From assembly GCA_900316525.1 (NCBI GenBank), contig ONDF01000023.1, positions 1 through 61,766 of the forward strand: a stretch of DNA of 61,766 bases. The letters run 5' to 3'. Shown piece after piece: positions 42,052 to 50,829 of this stretch (within the stretch, counting starts at the first letter, position 1; each line of letters opens with the position of its first letter). This DNA comes from an uncultured Bacteroidales bacterium. Its GTDB lineage: Bacteria > Bacteroidota > Bacteroidia > Bacteroidales > UBA932. The translations under genes were made by a program, and so were the position numbers. Below the pieces are notes generated by a model. It was given only the letters and a program-made list of their open reading frames with translations, was not told the DNA's origin and did not search any database.

Positions 42052-42963
42052 ATGAAACGTTTGTCCATCCTTGCCTGGATGCTCGTCCTTGCCGCCGTCT
42101 GCGCCTGCCAGTCCAACGCGCCGAAGAAGGCCCGGGCCGACATCGCCGGCCACGTCATCATCATCGGCCTGGACGGCTGGGGCACCTGGAGTTTCGAGAA
42201 GGGGGATACCCCGTTCATCCGGGAAATGATGAAGGAGGGGAGTCATACCCTGTACAAGCGGACGGTGCTCCCGTCCATCAGCGGCGCCAATTGGGCGGCG
42301 ATGATGAACGGCACGCCGGCGGAATCCTCCGGAATCATCGGCAACGATGCCGCCCCTTCCTTCAAGCCGCTGGTGCTCACGGAGCATCACGCCCAACCGA
42401 CGTTCTTCCACCTGCTCAAGCAGGCGCGTCCCGATGCGGAGACCGGCGTCGTCTGCGAGTGGGGCGACTTCCTGAATTATGCCGACACCCTCTGCCTGGA
42501 CCATTTCGCGCGGATCCAGGACCCGACCGGGCATCCGGACGCCATCGTGGAGGAGAGTGTCAGATACATCGTCGACAAGAAGCCGGCGCTGTGCTTCATC
42601 CACATCGACGCGCTGGACCACGTCGGACACGCTTATGGCCAGGGTTCCGCCGAGTATTATGCCGAACTCCCGCTGGTGGACGACCGCGTGCGCCGCATCG
42701 TCGAGGGCGTCAAGGAGGCCGGCATCTATGACGACAGCATCCTGATCCTGACCTCCGACCATGGGCACGAAGGCACCGGCCACGGCGGCCACGCGCTGAA
42801 CGAGATCGAGACGCCGCTCGTCATCTGGGGCAAAGGCATCAAGAAGAACCATGAGATTACGGAAACCGTGATTCAGTACGACCTCGCCGCCACGGTGGCC
42901 GAGGTGTTCCACCTGGAGAAGCCCCAGAGCTGGCGCGGCGTCTGCATCCCTGTCTTCGAGTAA
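42052..42963 (+). CDS. Type I phosphodiesterase/nucleotide pyrophosphatase-like lipoprotein
   Basis: 303 residues from ATG at 42052; an in-frame GTG at 42040 is rejected because MKRLSILAWMLVLAAVCAC is a complete lipoprotein signal. Alkaline-phosphatase-superfamily metal sites: IIGLDGWGTWS, nucleophile region LPSISGANWAAMMNG, HIDALDHVGHAYG and TSDHGHEGTGHGGH. It hydrolyses phosphodiesters or pyrophosphates outside the cytoplasm; the substrate is unknown. It lies 18 bases after GH92 and 4 bases before GH78. Confidence 0.9.
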   Translation: MKRLSILAWMLVLAAVCACQSNAPKKARADIAGHVIIIGLDGWGTWSFEKGDTPFIREMMKEGSHTLYKRTVLPSISGANWAAMMNGTPAESSGIIGNDAAPSFKPLVLTEHHAQPTFFHLLKQARPDAETGVVCEWGDFLNYADTLCLDHFARIQDPTGHPDAIVEESVRYIVDKKPALCFIHIDALDHVGHAYGQGSAEYYAELPLVDDRVRRIVEGVKEAGIYDDSILILTSDHGHEGTGHGGHALNEIETPLVIWGKGIKKNHEITETVIQYDLAATVAEVFHLEKPQSWRGVCIPVFE

Positions 42964-42967
42964 TCCC

Positions 42968-45415
42968 ATGAGACGCGCTCTTCTCCTGCTCGGCGCGGCC
43001 CTTCTCCTGGCCGCCTGCCAGCCTTCTTTCGGGGTTTATGACCTTCGCTGCGAGGGCCTCCCGGAGCCGCTGGGCATCGACAGCGCCCAGCCGCACTTCA
43101 GCTGGAAGATCCGTTCGGACAAGCCGATGGAACAGGCCGCCTACGAGATCGAGGTGGGCCCGGACCTCTGGCAGTCCGGAAAAGTGGAATCCCCGGACCA
43201 GGTGATGGTTCCCTACGAGGGTTTGCCGCTCTATTCCCGGCAGCAGGCCTGGTGGCGCGTCCGCGTGTGGGACGCCGCCGGGAAAGTGTCGGCCTGGAGC
43301 CCGAAGCGGCGCTTCGGAATCGGCGTCCTGGACGGTCTCAAGGGCGTTTTTATCGGCGCCGTCCCCGGGGAGGGGCGCCAGCCGGTGTTCCGGAAGATGT
43401 TCACGGCGGAGAAAGGCGGTGAGGCCATCCTGCACGTGACGTCCCTCGGCTATCACGAGGTGTATGTCAATGGGAAGAAGGTTTCGGACACCGTGCTGCT
43501 TCCGGCCGTTTCCCAGCTGGACAGGCGCTCGCTTATCGTCACTTACAGCTTGAATCTGCGGAAAGGGGAGAACGAACTCCTGATCTATGCCGGCTCGGGC
43601 TGGTATAAGCCCAAGACCTTCGGCGTGGCCTACGACGGTCCGCTGGTGAAGGCGGAACTGGACGTGGACGGCATGCCTGTCCTTTGGACCGACGACTCCT
43701 GGCAAGGCGCCTGGACCGGCCGGAAAGACCTGGGCACCTGGGAGGCGCACCGCTTCGGCGGGGAATGGATCGAGGCCGGCGTGGAACCCGCGTGGGGACC
43801 TGTTGATTTCGTCGCCGCGGAAGGGGTCGTTTCCACCCCGATGATGTGCCGTCCGATCCAGCTCCAGGAGACGCTGGAGCCCGTTTCCATCGAAAAAAGG
43901 GACGATGGAACCATCCTGGTGGATTTCGGCCGCATCGTAAACGCGATGCTGGACTTGACGCTGCCCCGGCTGCCTGCCGGGACGGCTGTCACAGCCACTT
44001 TCAGCGACTTCCTGCACCCCGACGGAACCCTCGAGGCCGCCACGCAGAGCCAGGATGTCTATGTGGCTTCCGGCGCGGCCGATGACCGTTTCTCCAACCG
44101 GTTCAACCATCATCTGATGCGGTATATGCTCCTGGAAGGGCTCCCGGAGCCCCCGAAGGACATCCGGGCCTGCCGGATCGGCGACGCCCTGTCCTGGAAC
44201 AGCCGCTTCGAGAGCTCGGATCCGGACCTCAACGCCATCTACGGCCTGGTGGAGGCGTCCGTGAAGAATCTCACCTTCGGCGGCTATATGGTCGATTGCG
44301 CCAGCATCGAGCGCCTGGGCTACGGCGGGGACGGCAATGCATCCACGCAGACGCTGCAGTCGATGGCCGAGGTCGCCCCGTTGTACCTGAACTGGCTCCA
44401 GGCCTGGGCCGATGCGCAGCGCCTGGACGGCGGCCTGCCCCATACCGCGCCCAATCCCTACAAGGCGGGCGGCGGCCCCTACTGGTGCAGTCTCCCGGTC
44501 CAGGCCGCCTGGCGCACGTTCATGAATTACGGCGACAATCGTCCCCTGGAGCGCTTCTATCCGGTGATGAAGCATTGGCTGGACTATGTGGACGCCTATT
44601 CGGTGGACGGCCTGCTGAAGACCTGGCCCACCCCGGTTTACCGGTGGTGGTACCTCGGCGACTGGGCCGCGCCGGCCGGGGTGGACGTGCAGGATCCGGC
44701 TTCGATCGACCTGGTGGCCAACTGCACGCTGTGCCAGGTGTATCCGGAACTGGAGGAAATCGCCCGGGTGCTGGGGCAGGAGGCCGATGCGAGGGAATTC
44801 CGCGCCCGGTACGAAGCCCTCCGCCAGCGGATCCAGGAGGCCCTGTATCACGATGGCATCTATGCTTCCGGCAGCCAGGTGGACCTGGTATTCCCGCTCC
44901 TGACGGGGGTTGTACCCGAGGAACTTCGCGATGAAGTGGTCGAAACGCTGAAAACCCGCACGCAGGAGGTCTACGGCGGCCATTTGGCTACCGGCCTCGT
45001 GGGCGTTCCGGTCATTACGGAATGGGCGACGAAAGCAGGGGAGTGCGACTGGCTGTACGGCCTGCTCAAGCAGCGGGATTATCCCGGTTATCTGTATATG
45101 GTCGACCACGGCGCCACCGGCGTCTGGGAAGAATGGGACGGCGGCCGGAGCCATCTCCACAACTGCTACAACGGAATCGGCAGCTGGTTCTACGAGGCGC
45201 TGGGCGGCATCCGGGCCCTGGAGCCCGGCTATCGCCGCGTCCGCATCGACCCGCAGACTCCGGAAGGGCTCGACTGGGTGAAGGTGACGCAGGAAACGCC
45301 GTACGGTCCCATTACCGTCCATCGGCAGGGAGAGCATCTGCAAGTCTCTGTCCCTGTGGGTGTTACGGCGGAGATCGACGGAAAGACGGTCGGCTCCGGC
45401 GAATATGCGCGATAA
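42968..45415 (+). CDS. GH78 alpha-L-rhamnosidase-like lipoprotein (copy 1)
   Basis: 815 residues. Lipoprotein signal MRRALLLLGAALLLAAC. N-terminal Fn3/CBM-like beta domains about 25-330 (PLGIDSAQPHFSWKIRSDKP; VTSLGYHEVYVNGKKVSD), then the (alpha/alpha)6 catalytic barrel about 410-740. The acid region reads MVDCASIERLGYGGDGNAST, the GH78 counterpart of DCPQRNERLGW. DHGATGVWEEWDGGRSHLHN carries further active-site residues. It probably removes terminal alpha-L-rhamnose from glycans or plant glycosides. Copy 2 at 50830 is only distantly similar, so the two may act on different linkages. Confidence 0.92.
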   Translation: MRRALLLLGAALLLAACQPSFGVYDLRCEGLPEPLGIDSAQPHFSWKIRSDKPMEQAAYEIEVGPDLWQSGKVESPDQVMVPYEGLPLYSRQQAWWRVRVWDAAGKVSAWSPKRRFGIGVLDGLKGVFIGAVPGEGRQPVFRKMFTAEKGGEAILHVTSLGYHEVYVNGKKVSDTVLLPAVSQLDRRSLIVTYSLNLRKGENELLIYAGSGWYKPKTFGVAYDGPLVKAELDVDGMPVLWTDDSWQGAWTGRKDLGTWEAHRFGGEWIEAGVEPAWGPVDFVAAEGVVSTPMMCRPIQLQETLEPVSIEKRDDGTILVDFGRIVNAMLDLTLPRLPAGTAVTATFSDFLHPDGTLEAATQSQDVYVASGAADDRFSNRFNHHLMRYMLLEGLPEPPKDIRACRIGDALSWNSRFESSDPDLNAIYGLVEASVKNLTFGGYMVDCASIERLGYGGDGNASTQTLQSMAEVAPLYLNWLQAWADAQRLDGGLPHTAPNPYKAGGGPYWCSLPVQAAWRTFMNYGDNRPLERFYPVMKHWLDYVDAYSVDGLLKTWPTPVYRWWYLGDWAAPAGVDVQDPASIDLVANCTLCQVYPELEEIARVLGQEADAREFRARYEALRQRIQEALYHDGIYASGSQVDLVFPLLTGVVPEELRDEVVETLKTRTQEVYGGHLATGLVGVPVITEWATKAGECDWLYGLLKQRDYPGYLYMVDHGATGVWEEWDGGRSHLHNCYNGIGSWFYEALGGIRALEPGYRRVRIDPQTPEGLDWVKVTQETPYGPITVHRQGEHLQVSVPVGVTAEIDGKTVGSGEYAR

Positions 45416-45420
45416 TTTGT

Positions 45421-45428
45421 TAACTTTG
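45421..45428 (+). promoter_or_regulatory. Promoter -7 element of the Gfo/Idh-DUF1080 operon
   Basis: TAACTTTG (TAnnTTTG), 28 bases before the Gfo/Idh start. It separates the four-gene keto-sugar operon from the GH92/NPP/GH78 genes upstream. Confidence 0.55.
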
Positions 45429-45456
45429 TATACTGACTGATAACCAATCGATTCTT

Positions 45457-46761
45457 ATGGCTGATTCCAGAAGATCTTTCCTCAAGAAGGCGGGGGCCGG
45501 CATCGCCGGGTTCACCCTGCTTCCCAGGCATGTTTTCGGTGCCATGGGCGGAGACAAACGCTTCGTCGCCCCCAGCGACCAGCTTACGCGAGGCATCATC
45601 GGCGTCGGGGGCATCGGCATGTCCTCGCTTCATTTCGCCAGCGACGAAAAGTGCCGCCTGGTGGCGGTCTGCGACGTGGACAAGAACCATCTCGACCACG
45701 CCCTCGAGGCCGGTAAGAGCCGGTTCGACACGACGCTCGCGGCTTATTCAGACTGGCGCGACCTCGTCCACGACCCGAACGTGGACATCGTCCACATCGC
45801 CACGCCGTCGCACTGGCACGCGATCCAGGCCGTCGAGGCGGCCCGCGCCGGCAAGGACATCTTCTGCGAGAAGCCGATGACCCGTACCATCGGCGAGGGC
45901 CAGAAGGTGGTGGAGGCGGTCGCCCGGTACGGCCGGATCTTCCGGCTGGACACCTGGTTCCGCTTCAAGGACACCTTCTACGGCCTCGGCACCACCGTCG
46001 AGCCCCTGAAGAAACTGGTGGACAGCGGCTTGCTCGGCTGGCCCCTGACGGTGCGCATCTCCGGCGCCACCGGCTTCACCTGGAAGTTCTTCTGGACCGG
46101 ACGGGAGAACCTGGTCCCGCAGCCCGTTCCCAAGGAGCTGGATTACGACATGTGGCTGGGTCCCGCGCCCTTCAAGCCCTACCATCCGCACCGGGTGCAC
46201 CAGACCTTCCGCGGTTACTGGGATTACGAGTCCGGCGGCCTCGGCGACATGGGCCAGCACTACATCGACCCGGTCCAGTACATCCTCGGGAAGGACGACA
46301 CCTTCCCGGTGAAGGTCGAGGTCGATGCGCCCCAGCAGCATCCCGACGCCGTGGGCATCTGGCGGAGCATCACCTACACCTATGCCGACGGCTGCAGGAT
46401 CATCCTCGAGGGCGAGGGCTTCGAAAGCAGCGGCAAGGTGCCCTATATCGAGGGTCCGAAGGGGAAGGTGTACAAGGGCTTCGAATGCACGATCCCGAAC
46501 GTGTGGGACGTCATCAACGCCCTGCCCGACCCGGCTCCCCGCCATACGGACTTCCTGGAGTGCGTGCGCAGCCGGCAGCATTTCGCCCTGGACGAGATCA
46601 TCGGCCACCACAGCGCCACGGTCGTGAACATGGGCGCCTGTGCCCTCCGGCTCGGCCGCACCCTGCATTTCAACCCCGACACCCAGCGCTTCATCGGGGA
46701 CGACGCCGCGAACCTCCTTGTGAACCAACCCATGCGCGCCCCTTGGGCGTCAATGATCTAG
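45457..46761 (+). CDS. Gfo/Idh/MocA-family oxidoreductase with Tat signal
   Basis: 434 residues. Twin-arginine signal SRRSFLKKAGAGIAGFTLLP, so it is exported folded, probably with its cofactor bound. Rossmann domain LTRGIIGVGGIGMSSLHFAS, substrate motifs ATPSHWHAIQAVEAARAGKD and CEKPMTRT (the EKP Lys), and a C-terminal alpha/beta domain with GDMGQHYIDPVQYI. Exported members oxidise sugars using a tightly bound nucleotide. The next gene, 4 bases downstream, has a DUF1080 (3-keto-disaccharide hydrolase) domain, so oxidation of a glycoside at C3 is the favoured inference. Confidence 0.93.
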   Translation: MADSRRSFLKKAGAGIAGFTLLPRHVFGAMGGDKRFVAPSDQLTRGIIGVGGIGMSSLHFASDEKCRLVAVCDVDKNHLDHALEAGKSRFDTTLAAYSDWRDLVHDPNVDIVHIATPSHWHAIQAVEAARAGKDIFCEKPMTRTIGEGQKVVEAVARYGRIFRLDTWFRFKDTFYGLGTTVEPLKKLVDSGLLGWPLTVRISGATGFTWKFFWTGRENLVPQPVPKELDYDMWLGPAPFKPYHPHRVHQTFRGYWDYESGGLGDMGQHYIDPVQYILGKDDTFPVKVEVDAPQQHPDAVGIWRSITYTYADGCRIILEGEGFESSGKVPYIEGPKGKVYKGFECTIPNVWDVINALPDPAPRHTDFLECVRSRQHFALDEIIGHHSATVVNMGACALRLGRTLHFNPDTQRFIGDDAANLLVNQPMRAPWASMI

Positions 46762-46765
46762 GCCT

Positions 46766-49474
46766 ATGAAAAAGATCATTTCCCTGATAGCCCTGGCGCT
46801 CGTCGGCGCCACCCTGTGTTTCGGTCAGGACGCCCGCGGGCGGGTGCCTTCGACCGTGGTCAGCGACGTGCTCGCCGCGATGCCTTGCGACGACGCCGCC
46901 ACCCTTGCGCAAAACGTGCAGGACCTTGCCGTCTCTGCGCCCGCCACCGTGGAACTGCTGGCGGCCCGGCTCGGCGAGCAAGGCACGAACGCGCTCGTGG
47001 AATATGCCCTTTCCTCCCTGGCCGCCTTCGTTTCCGATCCTGCCCGCGCCCAGTATAAGGACGCGGTCCGGGAAGGCTTCGCCAAGGGAATCGCCGCCCA
47101 GACGGATCCCGTAAACCGCCAGTTCCTGCTGGCGCAGCTGCGGATGTTCGCGACGGCGAAGGATGTCGACCTGTTCAAGCAGTATGTGAACGACCCGCTG
47201 GCCGGCCCCGCCGCGCTGGCGACGATTGCGGACCTCGGCGGAAAGAACACCATCCTGGCGCTCGTCGAAAGCGCGGCCGCGCCCAAGTCGGCCCTCGCCG
47301 ATGTCATCGCCGACCAGGGTTACCGCGAGGCGGAGCCCGCGCTCCTGAAGTGGGCCGCCGCCGTGACGGACCCCGTCGAGAAGAACGCCATCGCCGAGGC
47401 GCTCGGCCGCATCGGCGGCGAGGCCTCGCTGGGCTGGCTGAAGGCCAACTCCCTGTCCGACTATCTGGTCGCCCTGCAGAACCTTCCGGCCGCCAAGGCC
47501 GTGAAAGCCGCGAAAGAGATCCTCAAGACCGGCACGTCCGGCCTGCAGTGCGCCGCCGCCAAGGTAATTATGGCGAATGCTCCCGCCAAGGAAGGTCTCA
47601 AGGTCCTGCAGGACCTGCTGAAGGCCGATGACCGGCCGCTCCGGAACGCTGCCCTCGCGGCCGCGACCGACGCCTATGGCGTAGCCGCCGTCGCGCCGGT
47701 GCTCACGGGCCGTTTTGCCAAGCTTGGCGCGGGCGCGAAGACCGATATTGTCAACTGGCTGGGTGTCCGAAAGCAGGGACTTGACCTCGTTTTGGCGCAA
47801 CTGGACGAGCCGGATGAACTCGGTGAGACGGCGGTCCGGGCTGCCGGCCAGATCGGTGGTCCCGTCGCTTGCAAGGCGTTGATCGATCAGCTCGGATTCT
47901 CGCGCGCCCCGCTGGCCCTGCAGGCTCTCAAGTCTTTCCAGGGTGACCTCTCCGCCCCTGTGCTGGCTGCCCTGGAGGCTCCGATCAACGATCCGCAGCT
48001 GAACAACCTGATGGCCATCGCCTCCGCCAAGGAAATCAAGGCGGCAGCGCCCGTCGTGCTGAAGAAGGCCGCGGAAGGCTCTGCCGAGGCGGCCGCCGCC
48101 CTCGCGGGCGTGGTCGGCCCGGACGATGCCGCCGCCGTCGCCGCGCTCCTGGCGAAGGCCCCCGAAACCCAGGTTGCAGCCCTGCAGAAAGCGCTTTCGG
48201 CCGCGATCCATACCCTTGCGCCCGAAGAACAGACCGCCTGCGTCAAGACCTTGATGATCGGCCGTCCGTCCCGGTTCTATCCGGTTCTCGGCCGCATCGG
48301 CACGGACGAGGCGGCGGGCATCCTGCGCGGCCTTGCCAACGATCCGGCTGCGAAGGAAGCCCTCCTGGCGATGGACAACGCCACCGTCATTCCCGACCTC
48401 CTCGCTTCGGCGGAGGAAGGGAATGCCGCCTCTCTCAAGCGCTACATCGACCTGCTCTCCACCTATGAGCAGGATGCCGACAAGAAACGTCTGGGCCTCG
48501 CCGAGGCGATCGGCCTGGCCAAGGATCCCGCCCTGCGGGTGCGGGCGCTCGGCAAGCTCGCCGACATGCCCCTGATGAAGGCTTTCCTCCTCGCATCCCG
48601 TTCCCTGGACGACACCAACGCCGATGTCCGCTACGCCGCCGCCAACGCCGTGAAGCAGATCGCCTCCAAGTGCGCCGAGGAAATCAATTACGACGACCTG
48701 AATGCCGCGCTCGGCAAGGCCCGCGCCCTGTTCGCCGCCACCGGCGACGCCGATGACGGCTATGCCGTCGATGAAATCGACAAGATGCTGCGGGAGGCGA
48801 AGCCCTCGCCCCGCAGCGAACTGACGGCGGAAGAGAAGGCCCGCGGCTTCGAGATGCTCTTCGACGGCACCGACCTGAGCAAGTGGCACGGCGACCTGGA
48901 AGGCTACACGGTCGTGAACGGCGCCATCTACGTGTCCGCCAATTACGGGGCCACCGGCAATCTCTACACGAACAAGGAATACCGCAACTTCGTGTTCCGT
49001 TTCGAGTTCTGCTTCCTGGAGGAAGGCGTGAACAACGGCGTGGGCATCCGCACCCCGGAGAACGTGGACGCCGCCTACGACGGCATGTGCGAACTCCAGA
49101 TCCTCGACCATGACGCCCCCGCCTATGCGGGCTGGCTCCGGGACTACCAGGTCCACGGTTCCATCTACGGCGTCGTCCCGGCCAAGCGCCTCAAGCACAA
49201 GCCGCTGGGCGAATGGAGCACGGAGGAGATCGTCGTCGAAGGCGACCACATCAAGGTCACCGTCAACGGGGAAGTGATCACCGACGCCGATGTCCGCAAG
49301 GTTACCAAGGGACACAACGTGGCCCCGGACGGGAGCGACAAGAACCCCTACACGATCGACGGGCACAATCATCCCGGCATGTTCAACTACAAAGGCTTCA
49401 TCTCCTTCTGCGGCCACGGCGCGGGCCTGAAGATCCGCAACGTCCGCATCCTGGACCTGGGCTACAAGAAATAA
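46766..49474 (+). CDS. HEAT-repeat protein fused to DUF1080 (3-keto-disaccharide hydrolase)
   Basis: 902 residues. Signal peptide MKKIISLIALALVGATLCFG. Residues 30-665 are Ala-rich helical repeats of HEAT type (KAAKEILKTGTSGLQCAAAK; LRNAALAAATDAYGVAAVAP). Residues 685-900 are a DUF1080 concanavalin-like domain: FEMLFDGTDLSKWHGDLEGY, NNGVGIRTPENVDAAYDGMC, ELQILDHDAP and YQVHGSIYGVVPAKRL. DUF1080 proteins hydrolyse glycosides already oxidised to the 3-keto form. The long helical scaffold could dock the neighbouring oxidoreductase or phosphatase; that is inference. Confidence 0.92.
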   Translation: MKKIISLIALALVGATLCFGQDARGRVPSTVVSDVLAAMPCDDAATLAQNVQDLAVSAPATVELLAARLGEQGTNALVEYALSSLAAFVSDPARAQYKDAVREGFAKGIAAQTDPVNRQFLLAQLRMFATAKDVDLFKQYVNDPLAGPAALATIADLGGKNTILALVESAAAPKSALADVIADQGYREAEPALLKWAAAVTDPVEKNAIAEALGRIGGEASLGWLKANSLSDYLVALQNLPAAKAVKAAKEILKTGTSGLQCAAAKVIMANAPAKEGLKVLQDLLKADDRPLRNAALAAATDAYGVAAVAPVLTGRFAKLGAGAKTDIVNWLGVRKQGLDLVLAQLDEPDELGETAVRAAGQIGGPVACKALIDQLGFSRAPLALQALKSFQGDLSAPVLAALEAPINDPQLNNLMAIASAKEIKAAAPVVLKKAAEGSAEAAAALAGVVGPDDAAAVAALLAKAPETQVAALQKALSAAIHTLAPEEQTACVKTLMIGRPSRFYPVLGRIGTDEAAGILRGLANDPAAKEALLAMDNATVIPDLLASAEEGNAASLKRYIDLLSTYEQDADKKRLGLAEAIGLAKDPALRVRALGKLADMPLMKAFLLASRSLDDTNADVRYAAANAVKQIASKCAEEINYDDLNAALGKARALFAATGDADDGYAVDEIDKMLREAKPSPRSELTAEEKARGFEMLFDGTDLSKWHGDLEGYTVVNGAIYVSANYGATGNLYTNKEYRNFVFRFEFCFLEEGVNNGVGIRTPENVDAAYDGMCELQILDHDAPAYAGWLRDYQVHGSIYGVVPAKRLKHKPLGEWSTEEIVVEGDHIKVTVNGEVITDADVRKVTKGHNVAPDGSDKNPYTIDGHNHPGMFNYKGFISFCGHGAGLKIRNVRILDLGYKK

Positions 49475-49484
49475 CCAACGCGCC

Positions 49485-50816
49485 ATGCAAAGAAGAGATT
49501 TCCTCCGTTATTCCGCGTTGGGGGCCGCCGCGGCCGCGGCGGCCGGTACGACGGACATCGCGACGGCGGCGGAGCGCATTTCCTCCCTGGGAGAGGAACC
49601 GGAGGTGAAACCCCTCATCGGATCGGCTCCGATGCTCCAGAACTTCGCCGAGACCAGTATCGGCGTGGCCTTCGCCGTGAACGGCCTCGCCAACGGGTAT
49701 GTCCTCATCGGCGAGCGGAAGGACCTCAAGGATGCCCGCAAGGTCCTCTGCGGCGGCTATCGGCTCGCGGACATCGACGACCGGGTGATCCAGGTGCGCG
49801 TCACGGGCCTGAAGCCCGCCACCAGGTACTATTACCGCATCGGCGCGGACCGCATCCACTACGGGGGCGGTTACGACATGAAGGTCCTCGGAAACGAGGA
49901 GGATCCGCGGGTGTATTCCTTCACGACCGCCGGCAAGGACCTGAAGGGCAAGTTCTGCGTCATCAACGACACGCACGTGCGTTGGGACGCCATCGGGGCG
50001 GAACTGGACAAGATCGCGGAGATCGCGCCCGCCTGCGTGATCTGGAACGGCGACGCCTCCAACACGGAGGAGAAGCTGGAGAACCTGGTCAACATCTACC
50101 TGAACCACTCGCTGGACCGGAAGGACTATGCGGCCGAGACGCCCTATCTCTTCTGCCCGGGCAACCACGATTCCCGCGGCCGGGCGAACCGGCACCTGGA
50201 GAAGGTCTGGATGTACCGCCAGCCCGAGGAGCGCGACGTGCGCGACTGGGACCTGGGCCGGAACTTCGCCGTCCGCCTGGGCGAGATGGCCCTGGTGGGC
50301 CTGGACACGGCCGAGGACAAGCTGGACACGAATCCCCGGTTCGCCGGCCTGTTCAAGAGCGCGGAATACCGCGAGGCGCAGACGGCCTGGCTCCGGGACG
50401 CCCTGAAGCGGCCCGAAATCGCCTCCGCGCCCTATCTCGTGGCCTTCTGCCACATCCCGCTCTTCGACGACGACCCTTCGCACAATCCCGGCGACGTGGC
50501 CCCGGACGATACCGATCCGCGCTACACCACCGACTATGCCTATTGGCAGCGCACCTGCGGCAATATGTGGGGACCGCTCCTTCACGAAGCGGGCTGCCAG
50601 GTCCTCATCGTCGGCCATCTGCACCGCTACCGCTACTATGCGCCGGGCGCGGACCGCTGCTGGGCGCAGCTCGTGGGCGGCGGCCGCGACATGAAGGAAG
50701 GGCCGGGCTTCCCGACGGTCATCGAAGGGAAAGTCATGGGGGACCGCCTCCGCCTGACCGTCCACAACATCTTCGCCGGTACGGTGCAGGACGTGTTCGA
50801 GTTCCTGCCCCGATAA
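49485..50816 (+). CDS. Tat-exported metallophosphoesterase, purple-acid-phosphatase-like
   Basis: 443 residues. Twin-arginine signal QRRDFLRYSALGAAAAAAAG. An N-terminal Fn3-like domain about 30-145 (VRVTGLKPATRYYYRIGADR) precedes a calcineurin-type phosphoesterase with NDTHVRWD, WNGDASN, CPGNHDSRG, FCHIPLF and GHLHRYRYY, so all metal-binding blocks are present. It releases phosphate outside the cytoplasm. Position inside the Gfo/Idh-DUF1080-GH78 operon (10- and 13-base gaps) suggests the glycan substrate is phosphorylated. Confidence 0.9.
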   Translation: MQRRDFLRYSALGAAAAAAAGTTDIATAAERISSLGEEPEVKPLIGSAPMLQNFAETSIGVAFAVNGLANGYVLIGERKDLKDARKVLCGGYRLADIDDRVIQVRVTGLKPATRYYYRIGADRIHYGGGYDMKVLGNEEDPRVYSFTTAGKDLKGKFCVINDTHVRWDAIGAELDKIAEIAPACVIWNGDASNTEEKLENLVNIYLNHSLDRKDYAAETPYLFCPGNHDSRGRANRHLEKVWMYRQPEERDVRDWDLGRNFAVRLGEMALVGLDTAEDKLDTNPRFAGLFKSAEYREAQTAWLRDALKRPEIASAPYLVAFCHIPLFDDDPSHNPGDVAPDDTDPRYTTDYAYWQRTCGNMWGPLLHEAGCQVLIVGHLHRYRYYAPGADRCWAQLVGGGRDMKEGPGFPTVIEGKVMGDRLRLTVHNIFAGTVQDVFEFLPR

Positions 50817-50829
50817 GTAGAACCCAAGA

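Noticed and set aside
46691..49486. 931-residue minus-strand open frame
   Set aside because: Antisense to the HEAT-DUF1080 gene; Ala/Gly-rich helical repeats on one strand give a long open complement.
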